64,000 bases of DNA from Balneola sp. (GTDB lineage Bacteria > Bacteroidota > Rhodothermia > Balneolales > Balneolaceae). The translations under genes and the position numbers were made by a program. The DNA lies in NCBI GenBank assembly GCA_028284195.1, contig JANQSE010000007.1, forward strand, positions 1 through 64,000. The letters run 5' to 3'. The stretch's first letter is position 1; each line of letters starts with the position of its first letter. Of this stretch, positions 27,991-36,549 are shown piece by piece. A model generated the notes under the pieces. The model ran no database searches and was not told the DNA's origin. It worked only from the letters and a program-made list of their open reading frames with translations.

Positions 27991-28123
27991 TGCCACTAAA
28001 TCACAAATCCACAAAACAAAAAATTACAACTTTGTGTTTCCGTGTTTCCGTGGCCTCAAAAAAGAAATTAAACAACAACAATAAATAACTTTTGTGTTTC
28101 CGTGTTTTAGTGGCCGCACAAAA
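27991..28123. repeat. Three copies of a dispersed intergenic repeat, one inverted
   Basis: Two direct copies, 28028-28060 and 28088-28123, share the core CTTTGTGTTTCCGTGTTT and end in GTGGCC. A third copy at 27991-28017 is inverted (GCCACTAAA ... CACAAAA). The inverted copy can pair with the second direct copy: GCCACTAAA with TTTAGTGGC, and CACAAAA with TTTTGTG. These resemble the CTTTGTG-x-CTTTGTGG-type intergenic repeats I recall from many Bacteroidota and other genomes. They fill most of the hsp20-dnaK gap. Confidence 0.7.
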
Positions 28124-28146
28124 TCAAAAAAATAGATTTTAGACCA

Positions 28147-30075
28147 ATGGGAAAAATCATAGGAATTGACTTAGGAACAACCAACTCATGCGTTTCTGTA
28201 ATGGAAGGAAACGAACCGGTTGTAATTCAAAATGCTGAAGGTGGACGTACAACCCCATCGGTAGTAGCATTTTCGAAGGATGGCGAACGACTTGTAGGAG
28301 CACCTGCTAAGCGCCAGGCTATTACCAATCCGGATAAGACGGTGGCTTCAGTAAAGCGCTTTATGGGACGTATGTTTGATGAAGTAAAAGGCGAAACCAA
28401 GCAGGTAGCGTACAAAGTAGTGAAAGGAGAAGACGGAACTGCCCGTGTTGAGATTGATGATCGCAAGTACGCGCCCCAGGAAATTTCTGCCATGGTTCTG
28501 CAAAAAATGAAGCAGACTGCTGAAGAATATATCGGTGAAAAAGTAACGGAAGCAGTAGTTACTGTACCGGCTTACTTTAATGATGCACAACGTAAAGCAA
28601 CACAGGAAGCAGGTAAAATTGCCGGCCTCGAAGTTAAAAGAATTATTAATGAGCCAACCGCTGCAGCTCTTGCTTACGGTTTGGATAAAAAAGAAACAGA
28701 TCAAACGATTGTAGTGTATGATCTTGGAGGTGGTACATTTGATGTTTCTATCCTTGATCTTGGCGACGGTGTATTTGAAGTGAAGTCAACTAATGGGGAT
28801 ACACATCTTGGTGGGGATGACTTTGATGCCAGAATCATCGATTTCTTAGCAGATGAATTCAAGAAAGACGAAGGTATTGATCTTCGTAACGATCCGATGG
28901 CAATGCAACGGTTGAAAGATGCAGCAGAAAAAGCAAAGATCGAACTTTCAAGTTCTGCGAAGACAAATGTAAACCTTCCTTTTGTTACAGCTACTAACGA
29001 TGGCCCAAAGCACTTAAATGTGGATTTGAGTCGCGCTAAGTTCGAGCAATTGGTTGATGATCTTGTGAAAAGATCAATCACTCCGTGTGAGAAAGCATTA
29101 AAAGATGCGGGAATGACCAAGAATGATATTGACCAGGTAATTCTGGTCGGCGGCTCTACGCGTATTCCAAAAATCCAGGAAGCCGTAAAAGAATTCTTTG
29201 GCAAAGAGCCAAGCAAAGGCGTAAACCCTGACGAAGTAGTAGCGGTTGGTGCTGCTATTCAAGGTGGTGTACTTTCTGGTGATGTGGAAGATGTAGTTCT
29301 TCTGGATGTAACCCCGCTTACGTTGGGTATTGAAACCTTAGGTGGTGTAATGACTCCGTTAATCGAAGCAAACAGCACTATTCCAACCAGTAAATCTCAG
29401 GTATTTTCTACTGCTGCTGATAATCAAAGCAGTGTTGAGATTCACGTACTTCAGGGAGAAAGAGCCCAGGCGGCTGCAAACCGTACGCTTGGAAGATTTC
29501 ACCTGGACGGAATTCCATCGGCACCACGCGGTATGCCACAAATTGAAGTAACTTTTGATCTGGATGCCAATGGTGTGATCAATATTATGGCAAAAGATAA
29601 AGGAACCGGAAAAGAGCAAACCATCCGAATTGAATCTTCGTCTGGATTGTCTGATGAGGAAATCGAAAAGATGAAGCAGGCTGCCAAAGAGCACGAAGAA
29701 GAAGACAAACAGATTCGTGAAAAAGTGGAGAAAATGAACCAGGCGGATGCTTTGGTATTCTCAACCAAAAAGCAGCTTGACGAGTATGGTGATAAAATTT
29801 CTGAAGGTAACAAAACCACCATTGAAGAAGCAGTTGCCAAACTGGAAGAAGCGCATAAAGCAGAAAACCTCGAAGAGATTGACGCGGCAATGGAAGCTGT
29901 AAATACAGCCTGGACGGCAGCGTCTCAGGAAATATATGCAGCATCACAAGCTGACGCAGCAGCAGGTGCTGAAGGTTCCGGTGAGCAGGCATCTGGTGAG
30001 GCGGATTCTTCAGAAAAAGAAGAAGCGGTTGACGCAGATTTCGAAGTTGTTGACGACGAAGACGACAAGAAATAG
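28147..30075 (+). CDS. dnaK: Molecular chaperone DnaK (Hsp70)
   Basis: DnaK (642 residues) is the ATP-dependent Hsp70 that works with DnaJ and GrpE. Motifs include [11 protein letters not shown] (phosphate 1), [50 protein letters not shown] (phosphate 2) and [13 protein letters not shown]. The substrate-binding domain includes [16 protein letters not shown]. The tail is acidic, ending [14 protein letters not shown]. Its 5' region carries the repeat cluster. grpE and dnaJ are not adjacent, since the next gene is DUF4412. Confidence 0.98.
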   Translation: MGKIIGIDLGTTNSCVSVMEGNEPVVIQNAEGGRTTPSVVAFSKDGERLVGAPAKRQAITNPDKTVASVKRFMGRMFDEVKGETKQVAYKVVKGEDGTARVEIDDRKYAPQEISAMVLQKMKQTAEEYIGEKVTEAVVTVPAYFNDAQRKATQEAGKIAGLEVKRIINEPTAAALAYGLDKKETDQTIVVYDLGGGTFDVSILDLGDGVFEVKSTNGDTHLGGDDFDARIIDFLADEFKKDEGIDLRNDPMAMQRLKDAAEKAKIELSSSAKTNVNLPFVTATNDGPKHLNVDLSRAKFEQLVDDLVKRSITPCEKALKDAGMTKNDIDQVILVGGSTRIPKIQEAVKEFFGKEPSKGVNPDEVVAVGAAIQGGVLSGDVEDVVLLDVTPLTLGIETLGGVMTPLIEANSTIPTSKSQVFSTAADNQSSVEIHVLQGERAQAAANRTLGRFHLDGIPSAPRGMPQIEVTFDLDANGVINIMAKDKGTGKEQTIRIESSSGLSDEEIEKMKQAAKEHEEEDKQIREKVEKMNQADALVFSTKKQLDEYGDKISEGNKTTIEEAVAKLEEAHKAENLEEIDAAMEAVNTAWTAASQEIYAASQADAAAGAEGSGEQASGEADSSEKEEAVDADFEVVDDEDDKK

Positions 30076-30137
30076 TATTTAGATGTGAGATTTAAGATGT
30101 TTTCTCTTGAATTTTGCTAAATACCTTTGAACAGAGT

Positions 30138-30172
30138 AAGCTCTGGTGTGAAAGCATCGGAGCTTTTATTTT
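30138..30172 (+). terminator. Probable terminator after dnaK
   Basis: AAGCTC at 30138-30143 pairs with GAGCTT at 30160-30165, followed by a T-rich stretch. The 6-bp stem has a long loop, so it is moderately convincing. It lies 63 bp downstream of the dnaK stop. Confidence 0.55.
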
Positions 30173-30223
30173 ATGCCCATAATCCTATACCTTTCTGTGA
30201 ACTAACAATAAAAAATACTTTGA

Positions 30224-31135
30224 ATGAAAAAAGGGATACAGGTACTACTTACACTTTTAATTATTTCTGCTATCAGTATTGATGCAGATGCACAATTACT
30301 AAAGCGGTTAAAGAACAAAGCGAAAGATCGGATTAAAGAAAAAATCGATCGCAAAATTGATAAAAAGCTGGAAGAAACCGCCAACAAAATGGTGGATAAA
30401 ACCTGGGTTTCTGTTTTTGGTGAAGAACCCGAATCTAACGCTAAAGGCTCATCTCCCCGCACCTTGCCATTCACACTAAACTCTAATGTAAAAACAGAAA
30501 GTGAATACTCATTCAACCGTTATTCTGAGATGGAGATCATATCTACCGGTGAAAACGGAGAAGAACCAGGGCCAACAATTATGAAGATGTACTTCAACAG
30601 TGATGGTGAGTATTCCGGTACATCATTTGAAAATGAGGAATCTCAGGAAAAGCAGGAAGAAGTGTTTTTGGTGTACGATTACAAGAACGAGGCTATGGTA
30701 ATGTTGATGAACAGCGAAGATGGGAAAGCATCTTTTGCATACGATTGGGCACAATCTGATATGAGTGCTTATGAAACCGAAGGTGAGGATAATGACCATG
30801 ATGGCTATTCAGGCTATGAGGAAATTGGTACAAAAACCATTCTTGGCTATGAGTGCAAGGGCTATAAAAGCGAAGATGATTATTCTTCCACAGAGTTTTG
30901 GATAACCAAAGAAACAGACTCAAGTTATCAAAAGATGATGAATGCAAATGCAAGTACGAAGTATTTTCAGGGAAGAACTATGATGCTGAATTCAACAGCT
31001 ACCGTAATGGAAATGGTTTCTGTAAACAAAGAAACCAATGAAAAAATAGTCATGAAAATGATGAAGCTTGATGAGAAGGCCAGATTACATTTCTCAATGA
31101 ATGATTACCCAACCATTGGATCTGGCAAAAAGTAA
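30224..31135 (+). CDS. DUF4412 domain exported protein
   Basis: A protein of 303 residues with a signal peptide (MKKGIQVLLTLLIISAISIDADAQ). Next is a strongly basic/charged helix (LKRLKNKAKDRIKEKIDRKI), then a DUF4412-type beta-rich domain (GEEPGPTIMKMYFNSDGEYSG, GTKTILGYECKGYKSEDDY, TEFWITKE). Such proteins are probably periplasmic; no function is known. The last ~25 codons, the stop and the following ~45 bp are duplicated at 33327-33450 just before tsaD. See the island entry. Confidence 0.75.
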   Translation: MKKGIQVLLTLLIISAISIDADAQLLKRLKNKAKDRIKEKIDRKIDKKLEETANKMVDKTWVSVFGEEPESNAKGSSPRTLPFTLNSNVKTESEYSFNRYSEMEIISTGENGEEPGPTIMKMYFNSDGEYSGTSFENEESQEKQEEVFLVYDYKNEAMVMLMNSEDGKASFAYDWAQSDMSAYETEGEDNDHDGYSGYEEIGTKTILGYECKGYKSEDDYSSTEFWITKETDSSYQKMMNANASTKYFQGRTMMLNSTATVMEMVSVNKETNEKIVMKMMKLDEKARLHFSMNDYPTIGSGKK

Positions 31136-31184
31136 AAATCATTGATCAGGAATATCGCCGTCAATTTCTTTATTTTTGGAATTG
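31059..31184 (+). repeat. Left copy of ~115-bp direct repeat flanking the island
   Basis: This copy covers the last ~25 codons of the DUF4412 gene plus about 45 bp of downstream sequence. Core blocks such as TTCTCAATGAATGATTACCC and TATCGCCGTCAATTTCTTTA are identical in the right copy at 33327-33450. Over ~115 bp I count a few substitutions and two single-base indels. In this copy the sequence that becomes the tsaD start (GGAATG) reads GGAATTG. Confidence 0.9.
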
Positions 31185-31217
31185 TTTATTTAATTACTAA
31201 AATAATTGAATGTCATT

Positions 31218-31376
31218 ATGAATAGTTTTTTTGTTTATCAGGCGTTTGGAATTGTAGTTTCTGGTATAGTTATCGCTGGGGTAATATATTTTTTAGTAAG
31301 ATTTGTCCGAACCCAAGAAAGGATTGCAAAAAGCCTTGAAGGAATTGAGCGGTTGCTAAAAAAAGATGAGCGATGA
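31218..31376 (+). CDS. Small single-helix membrane protein (52 aa)
   Basis: A short reading frame of 52 codons: MNSFFVYQAFGIVVSGIVIA starts one transmembrane helix, continuing to FLVRFVRTQ, followed by a charged amphipathic tail (ERIAKSLEGIERLLKKDER). This arrangement is convincing for a real small membrane protein, although no clear ribosome binding site is seen. It opens the island cargo, about 125 bp upstream of the first Cys-rich peptide. I do not recognise a family. Confidence 0.5.
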   Translation: MNSFFVYQAFGIVVSGIVIAGVIYFLVRFVRTQERIAKSLEGIERLLKKDER

Positions 31377-31501
31377 TGAAACAGAGAGTTCACTTATGTC
31401 TTTTGAGATGGTTTTCCAGTAAGTAAAAATGAAAAAAATTGCTTCTTCTTTTTTTTTTTACATTTATTGGAAACTATACTTTAAATCTAAAAAATAACGA
31501 A

Positions 31502-31822
31502 ATGAAAATACTGGCAATAAGTTTTTTTGTGCTGCTAAGTTTATTTGGATTTGATAACAAAACCAAAATTGAGGGTGATGTTCCTCCAATTGTTATGGCA
31601 GTAGATCAAGGAAATACAATTTTTAGCACAAATACTCCATCTATTGCAGGTGGAAGTTGTGAAACGGGCGGTTTGCCCAATGCATGCTGCTCTTATTGGA
31701 GCGTAGAAACTGAAACAGAGACCTTTTATCTATTTCATGTAATTCCTATACAATTTGTTGAAATTTCATGTTCCACAGGCGGTGATTTAAAATGCCCTTT
31801 GTGTGCAGAGGGGGGAGGTTGA
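31502..31822 (+). CDS. Cys-rich exported small protein 1
   Basis: A protein of 106 residues. The signal peptide (MKILAISFFVLLSLFGF) precedes a mature part with six Cys (residues 53, 62, 63, 90, 98, 101). The C-terminal block ISCSTGGDLKCPLC closely matches ICNSGGEFICP in the next gene, so the two are paralogues. A longer start at 31439 is rejected because this ATG gives a clean signal peptide. Small Cys-bearing exported peptides beside six-bladed propeller proteins recall the NVEALA peptides of Bacteroides, but the NVEALA motif itself is absent. Function unknown. Confidence 0.65.
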   Translation: MKILAISFFVLLSLFGFDNKTKIEGDVPPIVMAVDQGNTIFSTNTPSIAGGSCETGGLPNACCSYWSVETETETFYLFHVIPIQFVEISCSTGGDLKCPLCAEGGG

Positions 31823-31823
31823 G

Positions 31824-32120
31824 ATGATTAAATTAATGCTTTATGTAATTGTTTTAACTTTTTTTTCTATTGAGATAAATCCTAATCAAGATTTAGTTAA
31901 TACTTCAAATCCATCATTGGAGGAAGTTGAAATTCCTGTAATTTTTGAAAGTAACAACCAAATGGGGTGTTTGCCGGTTTGGAATGTAACTATCAAAAGA
32001 GAAATTGATTCAGATGGATGGTTGCTTGAATTTCTTGGTATCCCAGTAGAAGAGACAATAATAATATGTAACTCGGGAGGGGAATTTATTTGTCCAACCG
32101 AATCAGGATGTCCAAGATAG
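31824..32120 (+). CDS. Cys-rich exported small protein 2
   Basis: A protein of 98 residues: a hydrophobic N-terminus (MIKLMLYVIVLTFFSIEI), then a mature region with four Cys (residues 49, 82, 90, 96). The C-terminal C-N-S-G-G-E-x2-C-P block aligns with C-S-T-G-G-D-x2-C-P of the preceding protein. The ATG at 31824 is 1 base after the previous stop, behind a strong GGGGAGG ribosome binding site lying inside the upstream gene. The pair is therefore cotranscribed. It has no Cys-Cys doublet, unlike its neighbour. Confidence 0.65.
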   Translation: MIKLMLYVIVLTFFSIEINPNQDLVNTSNPSLEEVEIPVIFESNNQMGCLPVWNVTIKREIDSDGWLLEFLGIPVEETIIICNSGGEFICPTESGCPR

Positions 32121-32157
32121 AATACTATTTTCTAAACTATTGTAACCATTTTATTAA

Positions 32158-33297
32158 ATGAATTATTTGTGTATCAGCCGTTCTAAAAGCAGGCTAATGA
32201 GGGTATTTTTGTTCATTTTTTTTCTTTTGAGTACTCATAAATTAAGTGCACAAGCCCTTCTAAATAAAAACAAAAGCGACAATTCGAAATTGGAATTGTC
32301 GCTTTTCGATTCTTATAGTTTGAGTGAGGAGAAGTTTCTTGTTCCAAATATCAGTTTTGTAGAGTTTGATACTAGAGAAAAGTTGATTGTTTATGGAAGA
32401 GGTGGAACCGGAATTATCGCATATTCTAAGAGAGGAACCGCTCAAACTAAAATAGGAAATATAGGTCGTGGCCCTTTTGAATATACTGATGTAGGAGCGA
32501 TGAATTTAATTGGAGAAACCATTTTTGTTTGGGATTCTGACCAGCTTAAGTTGGTTAAATATAGTACTAAGGGTAAAAAAATTCTTGAACTAAATAGGTT
32601 TAAATGGGCAGTTAAAGACTTCTCAGTAATAGGTAATGATATTTATTTTTATAATAGCGGTAATATTCGTGACTTGAACTATATAGAACGCTACGATATA
32701 GGTAATAATAAGTATAAAGAGAAATATGGAGAAAGATCTCAGGAAGATATTTTTTTAGGAATGGAACAAGAATCGGGTGGGTTGGTTTCAGAAAACGAAT
32801 TTGTTTATTACATCGGGCCCGGTGAGTTATCTATAACAAGGTTGAACCGAAAATCACAAGAAGAGGAAATTTTTAAAATAGAAGATAAAGAATTTAAAGT
32901 TCCAGAGATTAAAGATGCACGAGCAATAGTAGGGAAAGGTGTTAATGAGATTAATAAGACGTTAATGCGTTCAAGCTATGTAAGAAATCTCTTTCTCCTA
33001 GAAAATTATGTAATAATTATGGGGCAAATAGGAGAAGCAAAGTATAATAGTAAGTATAAGGTATATACAGCTGAGGAAAAAAAAATACGATTTTATATTC
33101 TGGATAAAACCTCTATGTCTTTATTAGATACTTTTACATTTTCAAATGCATCAAATCGAAAAATACAAGACTTTTTATGGACTGCAACCAAACGAGAACT
33201 GGTTTTAATTTCGCCTTATGACTTTGAAAGTGATTCTTCTTTGCCCCCAGGAGATTCAGCTTACAAAGTTCATTTTTTCCAAATAATAAAAAAGTAG
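32158..33297 (+). CDS. Six-bladed beta-propeller exported protein
   Basis: A protein of 379 residues from the first ATG, or 366 from the ATG at 32197, which gives a cleaner signal peptide (MRVFLFIFFLLSTHKLSAQ). The body has propeller repeats. GNIGRGPFEYTDVGAMNLIG matches the GxGPGEY hallmark of the Bacteroidota 6-bladed beta-propeller family (BF2992/PF17170-like). VWDSDQLKLVKYSTKGK matches the paired D-x3-KV strand. It begins 37 bp after the second Cys-rich protein and closes the island cargo. In Bacteroides such genes sit beside NVEALA peptides. Confidence 0.72.
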   Translation: MNYLCISRSKSRLMRVFLFIFFLLSTHKLSAQALLNKNKSDNSKLELSLFDSYSLSEEKFLVPNISFVEFDTREKLIVYGRGGTGIIAYSKRGTAQTKIGNIGRGPFEYTDVGAMNLIGETIFVWDSDQLKLVKYSTKGKKILELNRFKWAVKDFSVIGNDIYFYNSGNIRDLNYIERYDIGNNKYKEKYGERSQEDIFLGMEQESGGLVSENEFVYYIGPGELSITRLNRKSQEEEIFKIEDKEFKVPEIKDARAIVGKGVNEINKTLMRSSYVRNLFLLENYVIIMGQIGEAKYNSKYKVYTAEEKKIRFYILDKTSMSLLDTFTFSNASNRKIQDFLWTATKRELVLISPYDFESDSSLPPGDSAYKVHFFQIIKK

Positions 33298-33326
33298 TTA
33301 TATACACTAAAATAATAGCGTTAAGC

Positions 33327-33450
33327 TGATAAAACTTGATGAGAAGACCAGATTACATTTCTCAATGAATGATTACCCAACCATTGGATCTGGCAAAAAG
33401 TAAAATCATTGATCGGGATATCGCCGTCAATTTCTTTATTTTAAGGAATG
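33327..33450 (+). pseudogene. Right copy of direct repeat: remnant 3' end of a DUF4412 gene
   Basis: This segment still encodes LIKLDEKTRLHFSMNDYPTI and the terminal GSGKK stop in frame, nearly identical to the C-terminus of the intact DUF4412 protein (one Ala to Thr change). It then runs into the tsaD start codon. There is no upstream coding part, so it is a fragment. It marks the right edge of the island and preserves the ancestral DUF4412-tsaD spacing. Confidence 0.88.
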
Positions 33451-34434
33451 AATATTCTTGCCATAGAATCATCCTGTGACGATACCTCTGCAGCCGTATT
33501 TAGTGAAGATGGAATTCAATCAAACATAATCGCTTCACAATCTATTCATGTAAAGTTTGGCGGGGTTGTGCCGGAATTAGCTTCCCGCGCCCATCAAACA
33601 ACGATATCACAAACTGTTGAACAAGCACTTACAGAAGCGAGTATCTCACTTGAAGAAATTGATGCGATTGCAGTTACTCAAGGCCCCGGATTAATGGGTT
33701 CTTTACTTGTGGGGCTATGTTTTGCGAAAGGCCTGGCTTTGTCAAGAGATATTCCTTTGATTGGTGTAAACCATATGGATGCCCACATCTATGCAAATTT
33801 CATCGACTCTAAGCCTGATTTTCCGTTTGTATCGCTCACCGTCTCTGGCGGACATACTCAGTTAGAATATGTAAAAGCTCCATTTGAGCATGAGATTTTA
33901 GGCAAAACTCGCGATGACGCTGCCGGTGAGGCTTTTGATAAGATCGGGAAGATTTTTGGCTTGGATTATCCTGCAGGCCCTATGATAGATAATCTGTCAC
34001 AATCGGGAAATCCTCAGTTTCATAAATTTCCACAAGCACTTTTGAATGAAGGACTTGATTTCAGCTTCTCAGGGTTAAAAACAAGTGCCTTATATTTTGT
34101 TCAGAACAAAGAAGAAGAATGGATATCTAACCATCTGAATAATCTTTGTGCAAGTGTTTCAGAAGCGATAACAGAAGTGTTGGTCAAAAAGCTGAGAAAA
34201 GCTGTTGAGAAAACACAGGTAAAAACTATTGTACTTGCAGGTGGTGTTTCTGCCAATAGCCTGTTACGAACTAAAGCAAAAAAGCTTGCCTCAGATATGG
34301 GATTGCAGCTTCATATACCTAGGCTAAGTTATTGTACTGATAATGCAGCAATGATTGCTATCACCGGAAAAATGAAAGCTGAATTAGGGGAATATAATTC
34401 TATGGATTTAAAGCCATTTGCTTCAGTTCCCTGA
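33448..34434 (+). CDS. tsaD: tRNA N6-adenosine threonylcarbamoyltransferase
   Basis: TsaD (328 residues) transfers threonylcarbamoyl to A37 of ANN-decoding tRNAs, with TsaB and TsaE. Motifs are clear: ILAIESSCDDTSAAVF, ELASRAHQ, GVNHMDAHIYANF with the metal-binding His pair, TVSGGHTQL, GEAFDKIGKIFGL, and LAGGVSANSLLR, YCTDNAAMIA. The start is the ATG at 33448, preceded by AAGG, at the edge of the duplicated segment. Its promoter may therefore now lie in island or duplicated DNA. Confidence 0.96.
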   Translation: MNILAIESSCDDTSAAVFSEDGIQSNIIASQSIHVKFGGVVPELASRAHQTTISQTVEQALTEASISLEEIDAIAVTQGPGLMGSLLVGLCFAKGLALSRDIPLIGVNHMDAHIYANFIDSKPDFPFVSLTVSGGHTQLEYVKAPFEHEILGKTRDDAAGEAFDKIGKIFGLDYPAGPMIDNLSQSGNPQFHKFPQALLNEGLDFSFSGLKTSALYFVQNKEEEWISNHLNNLCASVSEAITEVLVKKLRKAVEKTQVKTIVLAGGVSANSLLRTKAKKLASDMGLQLHIPRLSYCTDNAAMIAITGKMKAELGEYNSMDLKPFASVP

Positions 34435-34515
34435 TACAAAATTCCATCTCTGTTTTTTGTTTATCAAATAATATGTTTTCTTTGAATGTTCTATCTCAAA
34501 ACAACTTAAAATATA

Positions 34516-36066
34516 TTGAGTATCCAGAAAAAATTTGCTGACCCTTTTATCCGGAAAAAAATTTTCCAGGGATTCATTCTAACATTTATCATAGCAGTAA
34601 TAGCTGTTTACTTCTCAGATGGATTTGTGATGGCCAATGGGCACTTTGGTTTTTGGTCTATTACACCTCCGTTGTTAGCAATTTTCTTAGCTTTTTATAC
34701 TGGAGAAGTTGCTAGCTCGCTCTTTATGGGAATTTGTCTTGGAGCCGTAATTTCAGGAAAACTTAATGTCGTTCAGGATTTCCTTATCCCTTCGATTGGA
34801 ACTGAAAGTTTTGCATTGATTTTATTAGTGTATTTGTGGGCATTGGGTGGTTTGATAGGAATTTGGACCCGTACAGGCGGGGCTGAGAAGTTCGCCAAAT
34901 GGGCAAGCCAAAAAATGGTGAAAGGGCCGGTTTCAGCGAAATTATTTACTTGGTTTATGGGAATCATTTTTCATCAGGGTGGAACCATCAGTACTATATT
35001 AACCGGAGCTACTGTTCGTCCAATAGCAGACAAGCACAAAGTGTCTCACGAAGAGCTTTCATATGTGGTAGATTCCACGGCATCACCAATAGCTACACTT
35101 ATTCCATTTAATGTATGGCCAATTTATGTGGCAGGATTGATTATTGGTACCAATGCTATTTTCCAGAACACGCAGGATGGAATCAGCTTTTTTGTTTCTG
35201 CATTGCCATTTAACTTTTATGCGATTTTTTCCATCATTTTAACTCTTTTTTTCGCATGGGAGAAGCTTCCGTGGATTCCAGGCAAACAAATGAGGGAGGC
35301 AATCCGAAGGTCCCGGGAACAAGGAAAACTTGACAGAGACGATGCAACACCGATGGCAGCCGACGAGCTTATCGAACAAAAAGTGCCCGAAGGTTACAAT
35401 CCGGGATTGATTGATTTCTTTGGCCCAATAGGTACTTTGCTTGGGGTAGCCATCATCCCATTTTTCTACACCTTTTTTATTCTGGATTTAGGAAATGATG
35501 CATCTTTATTAATAGCAGAAGCTTTTGTACTGGCAGTATTGGCGGGAATAGGAATTGCAGTAGCTAAAGGAATGAAGTTACAGGATGCGATTGAGGGGTT
35601 TATAGATGGTTGTAAAGGAGTTACTATTGGTGCCATTATCCTTGCATTTGCGGTAACGCTGAAAGAAGTAGCTGATACGGTAGGCACTGCGGCCTATGTA
35701 GTTGAAATTGTCGGAGGGGCGATAAATCCGATCATTCTTCCGGGATTACTAATGGCATTTTGTATGTTGATTGCGTTTTCAACCGGAACATCTTGGGGGA
35801 CTTATGCAGTAGTATTTCCGGTAGCAATTCCTCTGGCATGGGCTATTATTCCCGATCCTTTCTTTTTGACGCTCTGTTTTTCTGCTGTAATTGGAGGATC
35901 TGTGTTTGGAGATCAATGTTCACCTATTTCTGACACTACGATTTTATCTTCATTAGCTACGGGCTGTGACTTAATGGATCATGTGAAAACACAATTTCCT
36001 TTAGCAATTACGGCTGGCAGCCTTGCCATTGTGATGTATTCGGTTTTGGTGTTCTTTTTTGTTTAG
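34516..36066 (+). CDS. Na+/H+ antiporter, NhaC family
   Basis: An integral membrane protein of 516 residues with about 11-12 helices. NhaC-family features include FHQGGTISTILTGATVRPI, DSTASPIATLIPFNVWPIY, FSTGTSWGTYAVVFP and GSVFGDQCSPISDTTILSS. It should expel sodium in exchange for protons, useful to a marine or halophilic bacterium. The start is TTG at 34516 (LSIQKKFADPF), with no nearby ATG in frame. It ends 23 bp from the convergent Roadblock operon. Close relatives include some organic-acid/Na+ exchangers. Confidence 0.85.
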   Translation: MSIQKKFADPFIRKKIFQGFILTFIIAVIAVYFSDGFVMANGHFGFWSITPPLLAIFLAFYTGEVASSLFMGICLGAVISGKLNVVQDFLIPSIGTESFALILLVYLWALGGLIGIWTRTGGAEKFAKWASQKMVKGPVSAKLFTWFMGIIFHQGGTISTILTGATVRPIADKHKVSHEELSYVVDSTASPIATLIPFNVWPIYVAGLIIGTNAIFQNTQDGISFFVSALPFNFYAIFSIILTLFFAWEKLPWIPGKQMREAIRRSREQGKLDRDDATPMAADELIEQKVPEGYNPGLIDFFGPIGTLLGVAIIPFFYTFFILDLGNDASLLIAEAFVLAVLAGIGIAVAKGMKLQDAIEGFIDGCKGVTIGAIILAFAVTLKEVADTVGTAAYVVEIVGGAINPIILPGLLMAFCMLIAFSTGTSWGTYAVVFPVAIPLAWAIIPDPFFLTLCFSAVIGGSVFGDQCSPISDTTILSSLATGCDLMDHVKTQFPLAITAGSLAIVMYSVLVFFFV

Positions 36067-36089
36067 ATAAGCTTTTGTTCGATAAAGAA

Positions 36090-36542
36090 CTAATTCGATT
36101 CGTCGTTATCATTAATGCTGTCAAAAACTGTTTTAGCTTTATCAAGAACAAGGACTAATCTTTCTCTAAAATTTTGTAGTTCTTCTTCATCAATTTCTCT
36201 GGGTTCTTCTTCAACACTCTCAGCTTGATCATTATTGTCAATCTCAACTTCCTTAATTTTTTTAATGGTACTAGAGTTAGTTACGCTTTCTTTTGTTTTG
36301 AAAGACTCGTTTTTTAAATCATAGTATTCATACGAATCTATATTATTATTTGCCGCATCCTCTCTTAACTCACTAATTTGTTTTGCATAATCTTTTGCAA
36401 GGCCATGGATATTAAAAATGCGTTCGTTTATTATAGTAAAATATAAAAATGAATCATCGCTGAAGTTTAATGTTAGATTCTGCAAATCTTTTTCAATAAA
36501 AAAATCAATGTATTTTATTAAAACCTCTTGGTGCTCTAACAT
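36090..36542 (-). CDS. Hypothetical protein, third gene of Roadblock operon
   Basis: A soluble protein of 150 residues that I do not recognise. The first ~75 residues form a compact alpha/beta segment (EVLIKYIDFFIEKDLQNLTL, FLYFTIINERIFNI). A Lys/Ser-rich linker and a very acidic stretch (AESVEEEPREIDEEEL) follow, then a helix (NFRERLVLVLDKAKTVFDSI). It lies 7 bp after the middle gene, on the same transcript. The acidic tail suggests protein-protein interaction; the rest is open. Confidence 0.6.
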   Translation of the reverse strand: MLEHQEVLIKYIDFFIEKDLQNLTLNFSDDSFLYFTIINERIFNIHGLAKDYAKQISELREDAANNNIDSYEYYDLKNESFKTKESVTNSSTIKKIKEVEIDNNDQAESVEEEPREIDEEELQNFRERLVLVLDKAKTVFDSINDNDESN

Positions 36543-36549
36543 AAAACAG

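Larger units (their letters stand above)
31207..33305 (+). mobile_element. Putative small genomic island between DUF4412 gene and tsaD
   Basis: The segment between the two ~115-bp repeats carries a tiny membrane protein, two Cys-rich exported peptides and a six-bladed propeller protein. It looks AT-richer than its neighbours. A second short direct repeat, ACTAAAATAAT, lies just inside both ends (31196-31206 and 33306-33316). No transposase, integrase or tRNA is present. The repeats are best explained by insertion or recombination that duplicated the old DUF4412-tsaD junction. The mechanism is inference. Confidence 0.6.

Noticed and set aside
28227-29992. Several long antisense reading frames inside dnaK
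   Set aside because: They are low-complexity shadows of a strongly coding, biased gene; their proteins have no recognisable features and no start signals.
31430-31498. 22-codon frame MKKIASSFFF... before the first Cys-rich peptide
   Set aside because: It looks like a signal peptide start but stops after 22 codons, and the T-run makes the frame unreliable. The true peptide gene has its own clean signal at 31502.
31207-33305. Insertion sequence or integron cassette
   Set aside because: No transposase, integrase, terminal inverted repeats or attC-like element is visible; only the long direct repeats support mobility.
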